DNA of 64,000 bases. Source: Thermaurantimonas sp046295455. GTDB taxonomy: Bacteria > Bacteroidota > Bacteroidia > Flavobacteriales > Schleiferiaceae. The notes under the pieces were generated by a model. It worked only from the letters and a program-made list of their open reading frames with translations. It was not told where the DNA came from and ran no database searches. Of the stretch, positions 32,897-41,085 are shown piece by piece (position 1 is the stretch's first letter; each line of letters starts with the position of its first letter). The DNA lies in assembly GCA_046295455.1 (NCBI GenBank), contig JBKBNI010000002.1, forward strand, positions 291,515 through 355,514. Direction: 5' to 3'. Both the position numbers and the translations under genes were made by a program.

Positions 32897-35023
32897 CTAT
32901 CCAGAAACCTCCGGTTTCGGAAGCAGCACCTTTCTCGATAGTTTTAGTTTGCCTTTTTCGTCTATTGCGATGAGCTTTACATCTATTTTGTCACCCTCTT
33001 TCAGTACATCTGACACGTTGGCAACTCTTTTGTGATCGATTTCGGATACATGCAGCAAACCATCCGTTCCTTTACCTATTTCAATAAATGCACCATAGGT
33101 CTGAATAGACTTTACAACGCCTGTATATACTTCACCCACAGTGGGTACAAATGCAATGTCCAATATTCGCCTTTTGGCCTCATTCATGCCATTGGGATCC
33201 GTTCCGGATATTTCTACGATACCTCTGTCGTTTACTTCTTCGATAACAACAACAGTACCAGTCTCGCTTTGAATTGATTGGATAATCTTGCCACCGGGGC
33301 CTATGACAGCTCCGATCAGATCTTTTGGAATGCTTAATTTTAAAATTTTGGGGGCATGGGGCTTCAGCTCCGAACGCGGCTTATCGATGGTTTTGAGCAT
33401 TTCATTGAGGATATGCATTCTGCCTTCTTTGGCTTGTAACAAAGCTTTTTCCATGATATCGAAGGACAGCCCTTGAATTTTGATATCCATCTGGCATGCC
33501 GTGATGCCTTTAGCTGTACCAGTAACTTTAAAATCCATATCTCCAAGGTGGTCTTCGTCGCCCAAAATATCACTTAGCACTGCCCATTTGCCCGTAGCCT
33601 CGTCGGTGATGAGACCCATTGCAATACCTGAAACGGGTGCGGTAATTTGAATTCCCGCATCCATCAATGCAAGCGTACCAGCACAAACAGTTGCCATTGA
33701 AGACGAACCGTTAGATTCCAAAATATCACTTACTACCCGAATGGTGTAAGGTATTTCGCTACTTACTACCGGCTTGAGCGCTCGCTGAGCAAGGTTTCCA
33801 TGACCGATTTCACGACGGCCTACACCGCGGATGGGTTTGGCTTCTCCCGTCGAAAAGGGGGGGAAATTATAATGAAGATAGAAACGCTCTGACCCCACAT
33901 AGGTTGCCGAGTCAATTTTGTTTTCATCCAGTTTGGACCCCAGGGTCACAGTGGTCAGCGACTGAGTTTCACCCCGTGTAAAAATGGCTGAACCGTGCGC
34001 TCCCGGCAGATAATCTACCTCGCACCAGATGGGTCGAATATCTGTCAAGTTGCGACCGTCAAGGCGTCTTGATTCGTTCAGGATCATATTGCGGACGGCA
34101 TGGTACTGTACCATTCCGAAATAGCGTTCTGCCAATTTGATAGTTTTCTCTTCCAGAGGCTCTCCAAGTGACTCTATAAATTCTTTAAAAATTTCTTTGA
34201 AGTGCGCCGAGCGGATTTTTTTAGGATAAGCACTTCTTGCAACCTCATAAACTTTGTCGTAGGTAGCTGATTCAACCTTCTTTCTTAATTCTTCATCATG
34301 TATTTCGTGTGTGTATTCGCGCTTTGGGTATGAACCCGGAACTTTGGCAGCCAACTCCATCTGTGCCTGACAAAGCACCTTGATGGCATCGTGTGCCACT
34401 TTGAGGGCTTGCAGCATTTCGGATTCAGATACTTCTTTCATTTCCCCTTCCACCATGATGATGCTCGTCATGGTTCCGCCGACCATGAGATCTATGTCTG
34501 CCAACTCCATTTCAGCAGGTGACGGATTAATTTTATACTGACCATTAATCCTTGCAACCCGCACTTCGCTCATCGGGCCGTTAAACGGAATATTGGACAC
34601 CGCAATGGCTGCAGAAGCAGCCAGCCCGGCTAATGAATCGGCGGCTACATTTTTGTCATAAGAAATGAGGTTTATAATAACTTGCGTATCCGAGTGATAA
34701 TCTTCGGGAAATAATGGCCTCAATGCCCTGTCAACAAGCCTTGCAACGAGAATTTCTTCATCGCTGGGCTTGGCCTCCCGCTTGATAAAGCCTCCGGGTA
34801 CACGTCCGGAGGAAGAGAATTTTTCGCGATACTCCACCGTAAGAGGCATAAAATCAATGCCTTCAATCGGATCCTCATTGGATACCACGGTGGCCAAAAG
34901 CATAGTGGAGCCGGATTTTACCACCACAGCCCCGTGAGCCTGACGGGCAAGCTTGCCCGTTTCGATAGTAATTACTTGTCCATCAGGTAGTTTTATTTCT
35001 TGTGTAATTGGTGTTGGAATCAT
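32897..35023 (-). CDS. pnp: Polyribonucleotide nucleotidyltransferase (PNPase)
   Basis: A 708-residue enzyme that degrades RNA 3'-5' using phosphate. It has two RNase PH domains (about 10-225 and 320-540); the second includes RGVGRREIGHGNLAQRAL and ILGDEDHLGDMDFKVTG with catalytic Asp residues. A KH domain lies at about 560-615 (IGPGGKIIQSIQSETG) and an S1 domain at about 630-700 (GEVYTGVVKSIQTYGAFIEI). It follows rpsO, as in many bacteria, with a hairpin in the gap. Confidence 0.97.
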   Translation of the reverse strand: MIPTPITQEIKLPDGQVITIETGKLARQAHGAVVVKSGSTMLLATVVSNEDPIEGIDFMPLTVEYREKFSSSGRVPGGFIKREAKPSDEEILVARLVDRALRPLFPEDYHSDTQVIINLISYDKNVAADSLAGLAASAAIAVSNIPFNGPMSEVRVARINGQYKINPSPAEMELADIDLMVGGTMTSIIMVEGEMKEVSESEMLQALKVAHDAIKVLCQAQMELAAKVPGSYPKREYTHEIHDEELRKKVESATYDKVYEVARSAYPKKIRSAHFKEIFKEFIESLGEPLEEKTIKLAERYFGMVQYHAVRNMILNESRRLDGRNLTDIRPIWCEVDYLPGAHGSAIFTRGETQSLTTVTLGSKLDENKIDSATYVGSERFYLHYNFPPFSTGEAKPIRGVGRREIGHGNLAQRALKPVVSSEIPYTIRVVSDILESNGSSSMATVCAGTLALMDAGIQITAPVSGIAMGLITDEATGKWAVLSDILGDEDHLGDMDFKVTGTAKGITACQMDIKIQGLSFDIMEKALLQAKEGRMHILNEMLKTIDKPRSELKPHAPKILKLSIPKDLIGAVIGPGGKIIQSIQSETGTVVVIEEVNDRGIVEISGTDPNGMNEAKRRILDIAFVPTVGEVYTGVVKSIQTYGAFIEIGKGTDGLLHVSEIDHKRVANVSDVLKEGDKIDVKLIAIDEKGKLKLSRKVLLPKPEVSG

Positions 35024-35048
35024 ATTGTACTATATCTTATTTAAAACG

Positions 35049-35083
35049 AAAAAAGGCCATCATTGGTTGATGCCCTTTTTTCT
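35049..35083. terminator. Hairpin between rpsO and pnp
   Basis: GGGCATCA and TGATGGCC pair over 8 positions with one mismatch and a 5-nt loop, with A/T tracts on both sides. It can act as a terminator or attenuator after rpsO, or as a processing site in an rpsO-pnp transcript. Confidence 0.65.
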
Positions 35084-35106
35084 TAAAAAGAACTTTAAAA
35101 ACCGAA

Positions 35107-35376
35107 TTATTTGCGAATATTAAGATCGCTAAGGACTTTTCTATAACGCTCGATATCAATTTCTTTCAAATAATTAAGCAATTTTTTTCTCTTGCCGACC
35201 AGCATTACTAGGGCTCTTTCAGTACTCTTGTCCTTTTTGTGTTTGCGAAGGTGCTCGGTCAGGTGATTGATTCGGTAAGTAAAGAGTGCAATCTGGCTTT
35301 CCGGAGATCCGGTGTCCTGGGCTGAACCCCCGTATTGAGCGAAGATACTTTGCTTAATTTCAGTAGTCAGATACAT
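35107..35376 (-). CDS. rpsO: 30S ribosomal protein S15
   Basis: An 89-residue protein that binds the central domain of 16S rRNA. Family blocks are GSAQDTGSPESQIALFTYRI, LTEHLRKHKKDKSTERAL and LVGKRKKLLNYLKEID. It has full family length. Its promoter is recognisable just upstream, and pnp follows 84 bp downstream. Confidence 0.98.
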   Translation of the reverse strand: MYLTTEIKQSIFAQYGGSAQDTGSPESQIALFTYRINHLTEHLRKHKKDKSTERALVMLVGKRKKLLNYLKEIDIERYRKVLSDLNIRK

Positions 35377-35412
35377 ATGATTGATTAAATATTAGTCCGA
35401 TTTAATGGCCGG

Positions 35413-35442
35413 CAAAGATACATCGCAGCATAGAAAATCAAA
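35413..35442 (-). promoter_or_regulatory. Promoter of rpsO
   Basis: On the minus strand TTTG and TATCTTTG are 18 bp apart, a good match to the Bacteroidota promoter. The -7 element lies 36 bp upstream of the rpsO ATG and the whole element fits in the 73-bp gap after accD. Confidence 0.65.
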
Positions 35443-35449
35443 GTTAAAT

Positions 35450-36292
35450 TTATTTTACACACCTCAAAAATAAATCCACTTTTTCACGAATGTTTTTTCG
35501 TTCGACAATGAAATCGATAAACCCGTGTTCGAGCAGAAATTCCGAGGTCTGAAAACCATCCGGCAAATCCTTCCCTATTGTTTCCTTAACTACCCTGGGT
35601 CCTGCAAACCCTATCAAAGCCCCGGGCTCGGCAATGTTGATATCTCCCAGCATGGCGAAGGAGGCCGTTACGCCACCTGTTGTTGGGTCTGTAAGAAGAG
35701 AAATGTATGGAATGCCTTTTTCTCTCATGCGTGCGATTAGGGCAGATGTTTTGGCCATTTGCATCAGACTATAGGCAGCTTCCATCATGCGTGCCCCTCC
35801 GGATTTGGATATGGTCATGACAGGAATTTTGTTTTCGATGCCATACCTCATCGCTCTGGCAATCTTTTCGCCTACGACACTTCCCATAGAACCTCCAATG
35901 AAGTTGAAATTCATGGCTGCTATGACGATGTCGTGGCCTTTGAGTTTTCCAAAGCCTGTAGTCACCGCTTCGTTGATTTTCACTTTTTTGATGGTCTCGG
36001 CCAGACGATCCGAATATTTTTTTGTATCGACAAAATTCAGGGGATCCAACGATTTCATATTCGGGTTTAACTCTGTAAACTCCCCCTCGTCAAAGAGTAT
36101 CTTGAAGTATTCTTTTGCATTAATTTTTTCATGATAGTTACAATTGCTGCACACCCATAAGTTTGCCTGATGATCCTCGATCGCTGTGATCACTTTGCAC
36201 CTTGGACATTTGTACCACAAACCCTCAGGCGTTTCTTTTTTCTCAGAAGTACTTGTAGTTATGCCTTCTTTATTGCGTTTAAACCATGCCAT
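35450..36292 (-). CDS. accD: Acetyl-CoA carboxylase carboxyltransferase subunit beta
   Basis: A 280-residue subunit for malonyl-CoA synthesis. The N-terminal zinc ribbon is seen as WYKCPRCKVI and WVCSNCNYHEK (two CxxC pairs, about residues 27-55). The carboxyltransferase core has FMGGSMG-like FIGGSMGSVVGEKIARAM, ISKSGGARMMEAAYSLMQMAKTSA and SLLTDPTTGGVTASFAMLGD. It works with AccA, AccB and AccC, which are not in the window. Confidence 0.97.
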   Translation of the reverse strand: MAWFKRNKEGITTSTSEKKETPEGLWYKCPRCKVITAIEDHQANLWVCSNCNYHEKINAKEYFKILFDEGEFTELNPNMKSLDPLNFVDTKKYSDRLAETIKKVKINEAVTTGFGKLKGHDIVIAAMNFNFIGGSMGSVVGEKIARAMRYGIENKIPVMTISKSGGARMMEAAYSLMQMAKTSALIARMREKGIPYISLLTDPTTGGVTASFAMLGDINIAEPGALIGFAGPRVVKETIGKDLPDGFQTSEFLLEHGFIDFIVERKNIREKVDLFLRCVK

Positions 36293-36855
36293 TTTCTCTA
36301 GTGATTTCCTCCCTGTTAACTATGATGCAAATAAAGGAAAAATTTTAATGGATTCGTTTGCGTTGCATTTATCTTGCTCTGTGAAAGGATATTCCTGTTG
36401 ATTTTCAAGAGCATATGTAGTTGCGTCGATTGGATATGCATATAGGAAAATGTGATCGGTTGAATAATATACTTCTATTTAGCTTGCGTATTCCGGGTGT
36501 GGACATAGTGTTCAGTATTTTTTTAAAGTTTAAACCTGCCGGGAGGGCATTTTTTGACCACCTGTTTGTTGTTTTTTTTGTTAAAAGACGGGCAAAGACC
36601 ATTGAAGGAACAGAGCGTGTGTATAGTTTTTCTAAAACTCAAGTTGTTCAATTTTTAAAACACAATCCCTTTATATGGATCGAAACACATGCCCCAACGC
36701 AATTCTAATACTACAATGATAGTAGATCTTTAGTGCGCCGGCGCCGAACCATTGCATTGAGGTGCTGGGAGTATTCTGTGCACGTCAGCGTTTACCAGGT
36801 GTTTACATCCTTCTACAAAACGGCTAAATGTTGGACAGGAATATATTGCTCTACA
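36293..36855. other. Intergenic region with no supported gene
   Basis: About 560 bp between the accD start and the ilvE stop. Frames of 65-95 codons exist on both strands (for example plus 36421-36708), but they overlap each other, have no recognisable motif and no promoter. A 10-bp GC palindrome (GCGCCGGCGC) lies at 36735-36744. The region may hold decayed sequence. Confidence 0.45.
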
Positions 36856-37902
36856 TTAAATTACATCCACCATCCACGAATATGGGTCTTCTACACGACC
36901 TCGACGAATGTCGGAGAGCGTTTTTTTCACAAAGGCAGAAATTCCATTTTTTGGTGTGGGCACTTCAATCAGTTCATCGCGGTACCCGACATGAGAAATG
37001 GGACTGATGACGGCAGCGGTACCCATTCCAAACATTTCGGACAATCTCTCTTCTCTGGCAGCAGTGAGGAGTTCATCCACGGTAATTGGGCCTTCTTTCA
37101 CCGGATATTGGTTGTCTCTCAATATGGTAAGAATGCTATCTCGGGTAATACCGGCCAGAATCCTGTCGCTTAAGGCAGGCGTTCGGAAGACACCATCGAT
37201 GACCATTGCCACGTTCATGGTGCCGGACTCTTCGATCAGCGAATGATTTTTGTGATCTGTCCAAATAATTTGGGTAAAGCCCGCTTCCTGGGCCAAACGT
37301 GTGGGATAAAAAGCGGCTCCGTAATTACCTGCAGCCTTTGCAAACCCGACTCCTCCATCAGCGGATCGAACATACTTTTCTTCGATTTTTACTTTGACCG
37401 GTCCACTGTAGTATGGCCCGGATGGACTCAGGAGAATACAAAACACATAGGATTCTGAGGGTCTGGCCGCGATAAATTCGGATGATGCGTATAAAAACGG
37501 CCTGATGTAAAGAGATAATTCTTCACCTTCTGGTACCCACTTTTTGTCAAGCCGGACCAGCTCGATCAATCCTTCCATGAAGATTTCTTTTGGAACCTGA
37601 GGAATGGTCATTCGCTCGGCACTTCTGTTTAATCTGTTGAAATTGGCTTCCGGCCTGAAGATACTCACTTTTCCATCGGTTTTGCGGTAGGCTTTCATCC
37701 CTTCAAAGACAGCTTGACCATAGTGCAATGCATGAGTAGCCGGTGACAAAGGGATTGGTCCATACGGCCGTATTTCCGGCTCGCTCCACCGTCCATTTGC
37801 ATAGGAGCATAACAACATGTGGTCGGTAAATACTTTTCCAAACGGAAGATTTGAAAAATCAACAGTATCAATTCTTGATTGATTTACCCTTATAATTTTC
37901 AT
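36856..37902 (-). CDS. ilvE: Branched-chain amino-acid aminotransferase
   Basis: A 348-residue fold-type IV PLP enzyme interconverting Leu, Ile and Val with their 2-oxo acids. The start at 37902 (MKIIRVNQSRIDTVDF) is chosen because the 37 codons upstream are not family-like and run through the promoter. Motifs are FEGMKAYR, YIRPFLYAS and FAKAAGNYGAAFYPT (the PLP lysine), then IIWTDHKNHSLIEESGTMNVA. It has the length and motifs of the bacterial/mitochondrial BCAT2 type. Confidence 0.95.
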   Translation of the reverse strand: MKIIRVNQSRIDTVDFSNLPFGKVFTDHMLLCSYANGRWSEPEIRPYGPIPLSPATHALHYGQAVFEGMKAYRKTDGKVSIFRPEANFNRLNRSAERMTIPQVPKEIFMEGLIELVRLDKKWVPEGEELSLYIRPFLYASSEFIAARPSESYVFCILLSPSGPYYSGPVKVKIEEKYVRSADGGVGFAKAAGNYGAAFYPTRLAQEAGFTQIIWTDHKNHSLIEESGTMNVAMVIDGVFRTPALSDRILAGITRDSILTILRDNQYPVKEGPITVDELLTAAREERLSEMFGMGTAAVISPISHVGYRDELIEVPTPKNGISAFVKKTLSDIRRGRVEDPYSWMVDVI

Positions 37903-37942
37903 TACTAAGAATAATATTACAAAAAAATCGTTTTCCCTTGGA

Positions 37943-37950
37943 CAAAGGTA
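37943..37950 (-). promoter_or_regulatory. Probable promoter -7 element of ilvE
   Basis: TACCTTTG on the minus strand matches TAnnTTTG and lies 40 bp upstream of the chosen ilvE start, which supports that start. Confidence 0.5.
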
Positions 37951-38002
37951 CACATTGACTGAAATTATAGGGGAAAGACTTCTGTAAATTGATCTCAACT
38001 CA

Positions 38003-38010
38003 TAAGTTTG
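38003..38010 (+). promoter_or_regulatory. Probable promoter -7 element of the DUF4920 gene
   Basis: TAAGTTTG matches TAnnTTTG and lies 15 bp upstream of the ATG at 38026. It is divergent from the ilvE element 52 bp away. Confidence 0.5.
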
Positions 38011-38025
38011 CAAAAAACTAAAACG

Positions 38026-38526
38026 ATGAAAATCTTTGGCAAACTTTTATATTTTCTCATACTTATTGCAATAATCGGTTGCAATACGACGGCCGACTCC
38101 GGTACTGAGACTTCTGATTCGGAATCAGATGCATCACCGACCGGCTTTTTCGGTGAAAAAATTACAGACGAAGGTGCAATAGATGCCTCAGACCTTCTCA
38201 CCATGCTACAGGAGGGTGATTCAGTATTTGTGAAAGTGCGTGGCACCATCAATGAATGCTGTCAGAAAAAAGGGTGCTGGATGGATGTAGACCTTGGAAA
38301 TGGGAAGAATATGATTGTGCGGTTCAAAGATTACGAATTTTTTGTGCCCAAAAATGCAGCCGGATATACCGCAATTATGGAAGGTTATGCAAAACTCGAA
38401 GTCCAGGATATAGACTGGCTTCGACATAAAGCTCATGACGCCGGAAAATCCGAAGAAGAAATCGCTGCCATTACAGAACCGGAAACCAGCATAACGTTTG
38501 TGGCCAATGGTGTTATCATCAAATAA
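38026..38526 (+). CDS. DUF4920 domain lipoprotein
   Basis: A protein of about 166 residues. The start at 38026 (MKIFGKLLYFLILIAIIGC) gives a clean lipoprotein signal. After a Ser/Asp/Glu-rich linker the DUF4920 domain follows: VFVKVRGTINECCQKKGCWMDV, a three-Cys cluster, and VRFKDYEFFVPKNAAGYTAIMEG. The fold is OB-like by family description; the Cys cluster hints at metal binding. Function is unknown. It overlaps the next gene by 29 bp. Confidence 0.88.
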   Translation: MKIFGKLLYFLILIAIIGCNTTADSGTETSDSESDASPTGFFGEKITDEGAIDASDLLTMLQEGDSVFVKVRGTINECCQKKGCWMDVDLGNGKNMIVRFKDYEFFVPKNAAGYTAIMEGYAKLEVQDIDWLRHKAHDAGKSEEEIAAITEPETSITFVANGVIIK

Positions 38527-38998
38527 ACGGCTGGCTTTTTTGGCTGCACTTTTGGCATTTGTATTCAGTGTGCCGTCCTGTGAATCCGTCACACAAAAGA
38601 ATTCTTCAGACAGCGATGAAAGTCTGAAAAAAAGACCTGAGATGTCTGAGTTGGCGCTCCTTATGCGAAAAATGGATAAGACAGTCTCAGAGTGGAAAAG
38701 AAATATCGAAACGGGCAGCCTTGACATGAAAGAAGTACCCGATTGGCTTAACCGACTTCACACGGCAGAGGCTACAGATCCCGATGAAATCAATGAGGTG
38801 TACCACACGATGGCAGATGCATGGATTGAATCTGTGGATCAACTAAAAAAAGCGACCCAATCCGAAATTCCAATGGCTTTCAATACTCTGGTGAACAATT
38901 GTGTGAACTGTCATCAACAGTTTTGCCAAGGTCCCATACCAAAGATTAAAAAACTCTATGTAGATATCCCGCAGCATGTTTCAGGTAGCGGAAACTAA
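38498..38998 (+). CDS. Lipoprotein with one CxxCH haem-binding motif
   Basis: A 166-residue protein. The signal with lipobox (FSVPSC) ends near residue 28. The rest is helical and charged and ends with NNCVNCHQQFCQGPIPKIKKL, a single c-type haem motif near the C-terminus. This is the layout of a cytochrome c'-like four-helix protein. A downstream ATG at 38507 is an alternative start. It overlaps the DUF4920 gene by 29 bp and mnmD by 23 bp, so the three are probably one transcript. An electron-transfer or sensing role is inferred. Confidence 0.8.
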   Translation: MWPMVLSSNKRLAFLAALLAFVFSVPSCESVTQKNSSDSDESLKKRPEMSELALLMRKMDKTVSEWKRNIETGSLDMKEVPDWLNRLHTAEATDPDEINEVYHTMADAWIESVDQLKKATQSEIPMAFNTLVNNCVNCHQQFCQGPIPKIKKLYVDIPQHVSGSGN

Positions 38999-39644
38999 AG
39001 ACGGCTCTCATACACTAATCAACATTGCACTCAATCAGTCTTATCACAGCATGTATGGAGCTCTGCAGGAGTCCGTACATGTCTTCATAAAGCAGGGCTT
39101 TCATTATTTTTTAAGCCGCTTTGCACCATCCCGGCTTCGAATTTTTGAGATGGGGTATGGCACGGGTCTGAATGCAATGCTTACTTATCTGTCTGCCAAA
39201 TCAAGCGGCATTGAAGTCATGTACACGACGGCAGAGGCATTCCCTGTGGGCATTGATACAGCCAGGGGTCTTAACTACTCTACGATTCCCGGTCTGAGTC
39301 CGGAAATTGTAGAGAAATTTCATTTATTTGATTCAGATGGAGTAGCGCAGCCCGACGAAGATTTTAAAATCAGAATGTACAAACTATTGTTTGAACAGAT
39401 CTCCATTGCACCTGAAACCATCGATGTCGTGTATTACGATGCCTTTAGTCCGGGGGCTCAGCCCGAACTCTGGACATCCGAAGCATTAAAAAAATGTTTT
39501 GACATGCTAAACAAACCGGGAGTATGGGTCACCTATTCTTCGAAAGGAGATGTGCGCAGAGCACTGGCGTCTGTCGGGTTTATGGTCGAGAAAATTCCCG
39601 GGCCGGCAGGAAAGAGAGAAATGCTTCGAGCTCTAAAGCTTTAA
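38976..39644 (+). CDS. mnmD: tRNA (mnm5s2U34)-methyltransferase, MnmD-like
   Basis: A 222-residue stand-alone methyltransferase domain corresponding to the N-terminal half of MnmC. It has NQSYHSMYGALQESVHVFIKQG, the SAM motif IFEMGYGTGLNAMLTYL and the catalytic region VVYYDAFSPGAQPELWT. It performs the last methylation of the wobble uridine modification. The oxidase half of MnmC is absent, as in many bacteria. Its stop overlaps the convergent response-regulator gene by 12 bp. Confidence 0.92.
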   Translation: MFQVAETKDGSHTLINIALNQSYHSMYGALQESVHVFIKQGFHYFLSRFAPSRLRIFEMGYGTGLNAMLTYLSAKSSGIEVMYTTAEAFPVGIDTARGLNYSTIPGLSPEIVEKFHLFDSDGVAQPDEDFKIRMYKLLFEQISIAPETIDVVYYDAFSPGAQPELWTSEALKKCFDMLNKPGVWVTYSSKGDVRRALASVGFMVEKIPGPAGKREMLRALKL

Positions 39645-40031
39645 ATTTTTTAATACGTCTCTAAGTTGATTGATTTTTAAAGGTTTACCGATAAACCCTT
39701 TTACGAGAGTATTTTCATTGGACTTGTTTATATCCATTGGATCAATGGAGGAGGTAACCATGATGACATTAGGTCTTTTTATTTCGATGCAAGACATATC
39801 AATTAGTTTCTCCAGAAATTCAAATCCGTCCATCATCGGCATTCGAATATCTAATAGAATAATATCGGGCAGCAAGTCTTTCCGACCTTGCTGTGTGATT
39901 TCATTGAGATATTGTATGGCCTCAATTGCCGATATACTCGACTTCACATGGGCATCAGGCAGTATGTTTAGCACCACCCGTTGGTTGATCAACAAATCGA
40001 TCTGATTGTCATCAATGATCAGAATATTCAT
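39633..40031 (-). CDS. Receiver-only response regulator
   Basis: A 132-residue CheY-like protein. Phosphorylation-site residues are Asp7 and Asp8 in IIDDN, Asp61 in ILLDIRMPMMDG, Thr/Ser at 93-94 in MVTSS, and Lys116 in GFIGKPLK. There is no output domain. Its partner kinase is not adjacent; the only kinase in the window is at 6456-7922. Confidence 0.93.
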   Translation of the reverse strand: MNILIIDDNQIDLLINQRVVLNILPDAHVKSSISAIEAIQYLNEITQQGRKDLLPDIILLDIRMPMMDGFEFLEKLIDMSCIEIKRPNVIMVTSSIDPMDINKSNENTLVKGFIGKPLKINQLRDVLKNLKL

Positions 40032-40090
40032 TCACTTAAAAATAACTAGGCACAAATTTGTATAAATAAGAACAATTAGAGGATAATATT

Positions 40091-40912
40091 TTAATTTTTG
40101 TCTTGAAAATCAAGTTTTTTTACGCCAAGATATTTTAAAACTTTTTTTGCATTGATTTTCAAAGATTCCTTCACATTGGTAATCAATTTTTTAGAAAAAC
40201 TTTCATCAGGTCTTGGCAGAAATTTTGAATCTCTGTATGAAAATCCCTCACCAATAGGTGTGTAGTAATAGGTGTAAAACGATTTACGACTTTCATGCTC
40301 AGGTACATGAATGCGGTTGTATCCATGGGGTGAATTGTCATCTGTATAAAATATTACAGCGACGTTGTGCATCGGAGGTATTTTTTTTACGCAATTTTTC
40401 ATCTGTACATCCCACAGCTCCAGGTCTCCACCGTATTCGGGTTTCCAATATTTATTTAGGTATATGAGCAAATTTATTCTCCTCCACAAACCTTTCTCAG
40501 GATTCATATTCACATCGACGTGTACATCTACAAAACTCCCGTTTTTGCCCTGGTGAAGTCCGCTACCAAGACTGTCTTGTGTGGAATGAAGCCCTTCAAT
40601 ACCAGTCACCTCACTGATCCATTTACAAAATTCTTCACTTTGAACAGCATCCCTCACCTGTGAAAATACAGGGTGCCAGCGCTCGAAGTGATAATCCTCG
40701 GCCTTGTCCTCATTTATGCTTTTGCGTTTGACATTTAAGGTTTCGAATGGGGGAAAATGCTCAAAGAGTTGATCAGCTATGTCGGGATTCAAAAAGTCTT
40801 TAATCTCAATATGTCTACAGGGTTGGGCGTACTTAAATTCTTGAGCAAATTTTTCTTTTTTTTCTAAAACATCTGGATTAATGATTCTTGATATGGGTTG
40901 CATGTACAGCAT
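40091..40912 (-). CDS. 2-oxoglutarate/Fe(II)-dependent oxygenase family protein
   Basis: A protein of about 273 residues; the start (40912 or 40903) follows a hydrophobic extension that is not family-like. The double-stranded beta-helix is recognised by the iron ligands in FVDVHVDVN (HxD), the distal His in NSPHGYN, and the 2-oxoglutarate Arg/Ser in HESRKSFYTYYYT. The segment RRINLLIYLNKYWKPEYGGDLELW is typical of prolyl-hydroxylase-like 2OG-Fe(II) oxygenases (P4Hc, 2OG-FeII_Oxy_3). The substrate is unknown; relatives hydroxylate proteins or sugars. Confidence 0.85.
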   Translation of the reverse strand: MLYMQPISRIINPDVLEKKEKFAQEFKYAQPCRHIEIKDFLNPDIADQLFEHFPPFETLNVKRKSINEDKAEDYHFERWHPVFSQVRDAVQSEEFCKWISEVTGIEGLHSTQDSLGSGLHQGKNGSFVDVHVDVNMNPEKGLWRRINLLIYLNKYWKPEYGGDLELWDVQMKNCVKKIPPMHNVAVIFYTDDNSPHGYNRIHVPEHESRKSFYTYYYTPIGEGFSYRDSKFLPRPDESFSKKLITNVKESLKINAKKVLKYLGVKKLDFQDKN

Positions 40913-41085
40913 TTTTTCGCAAAGATATATCCGGTGAAGTGGCAATGTGGATGAAATGAATACCAATCCGAATAAGGTAAATCTTTTGAACACGCACTAG
41001 TTTTAAATCAAAAAAGGGATAAAAATCATTTCAAAGTGTATCATTTCATATTTTTATAAAATTTAACTTGCGACAAAAATTTCAA

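Noticed and set aside
36733..37173. Plus-strand frame of 146 codons
   Set aside because: Most of it is antisense to ilvE and it has no motif or promoter.
37903..38013. N-terminal extension of ilvE
   Set aside because: The upstream codons are not family-like and cover the -7 element and the start region of the divergent gene.
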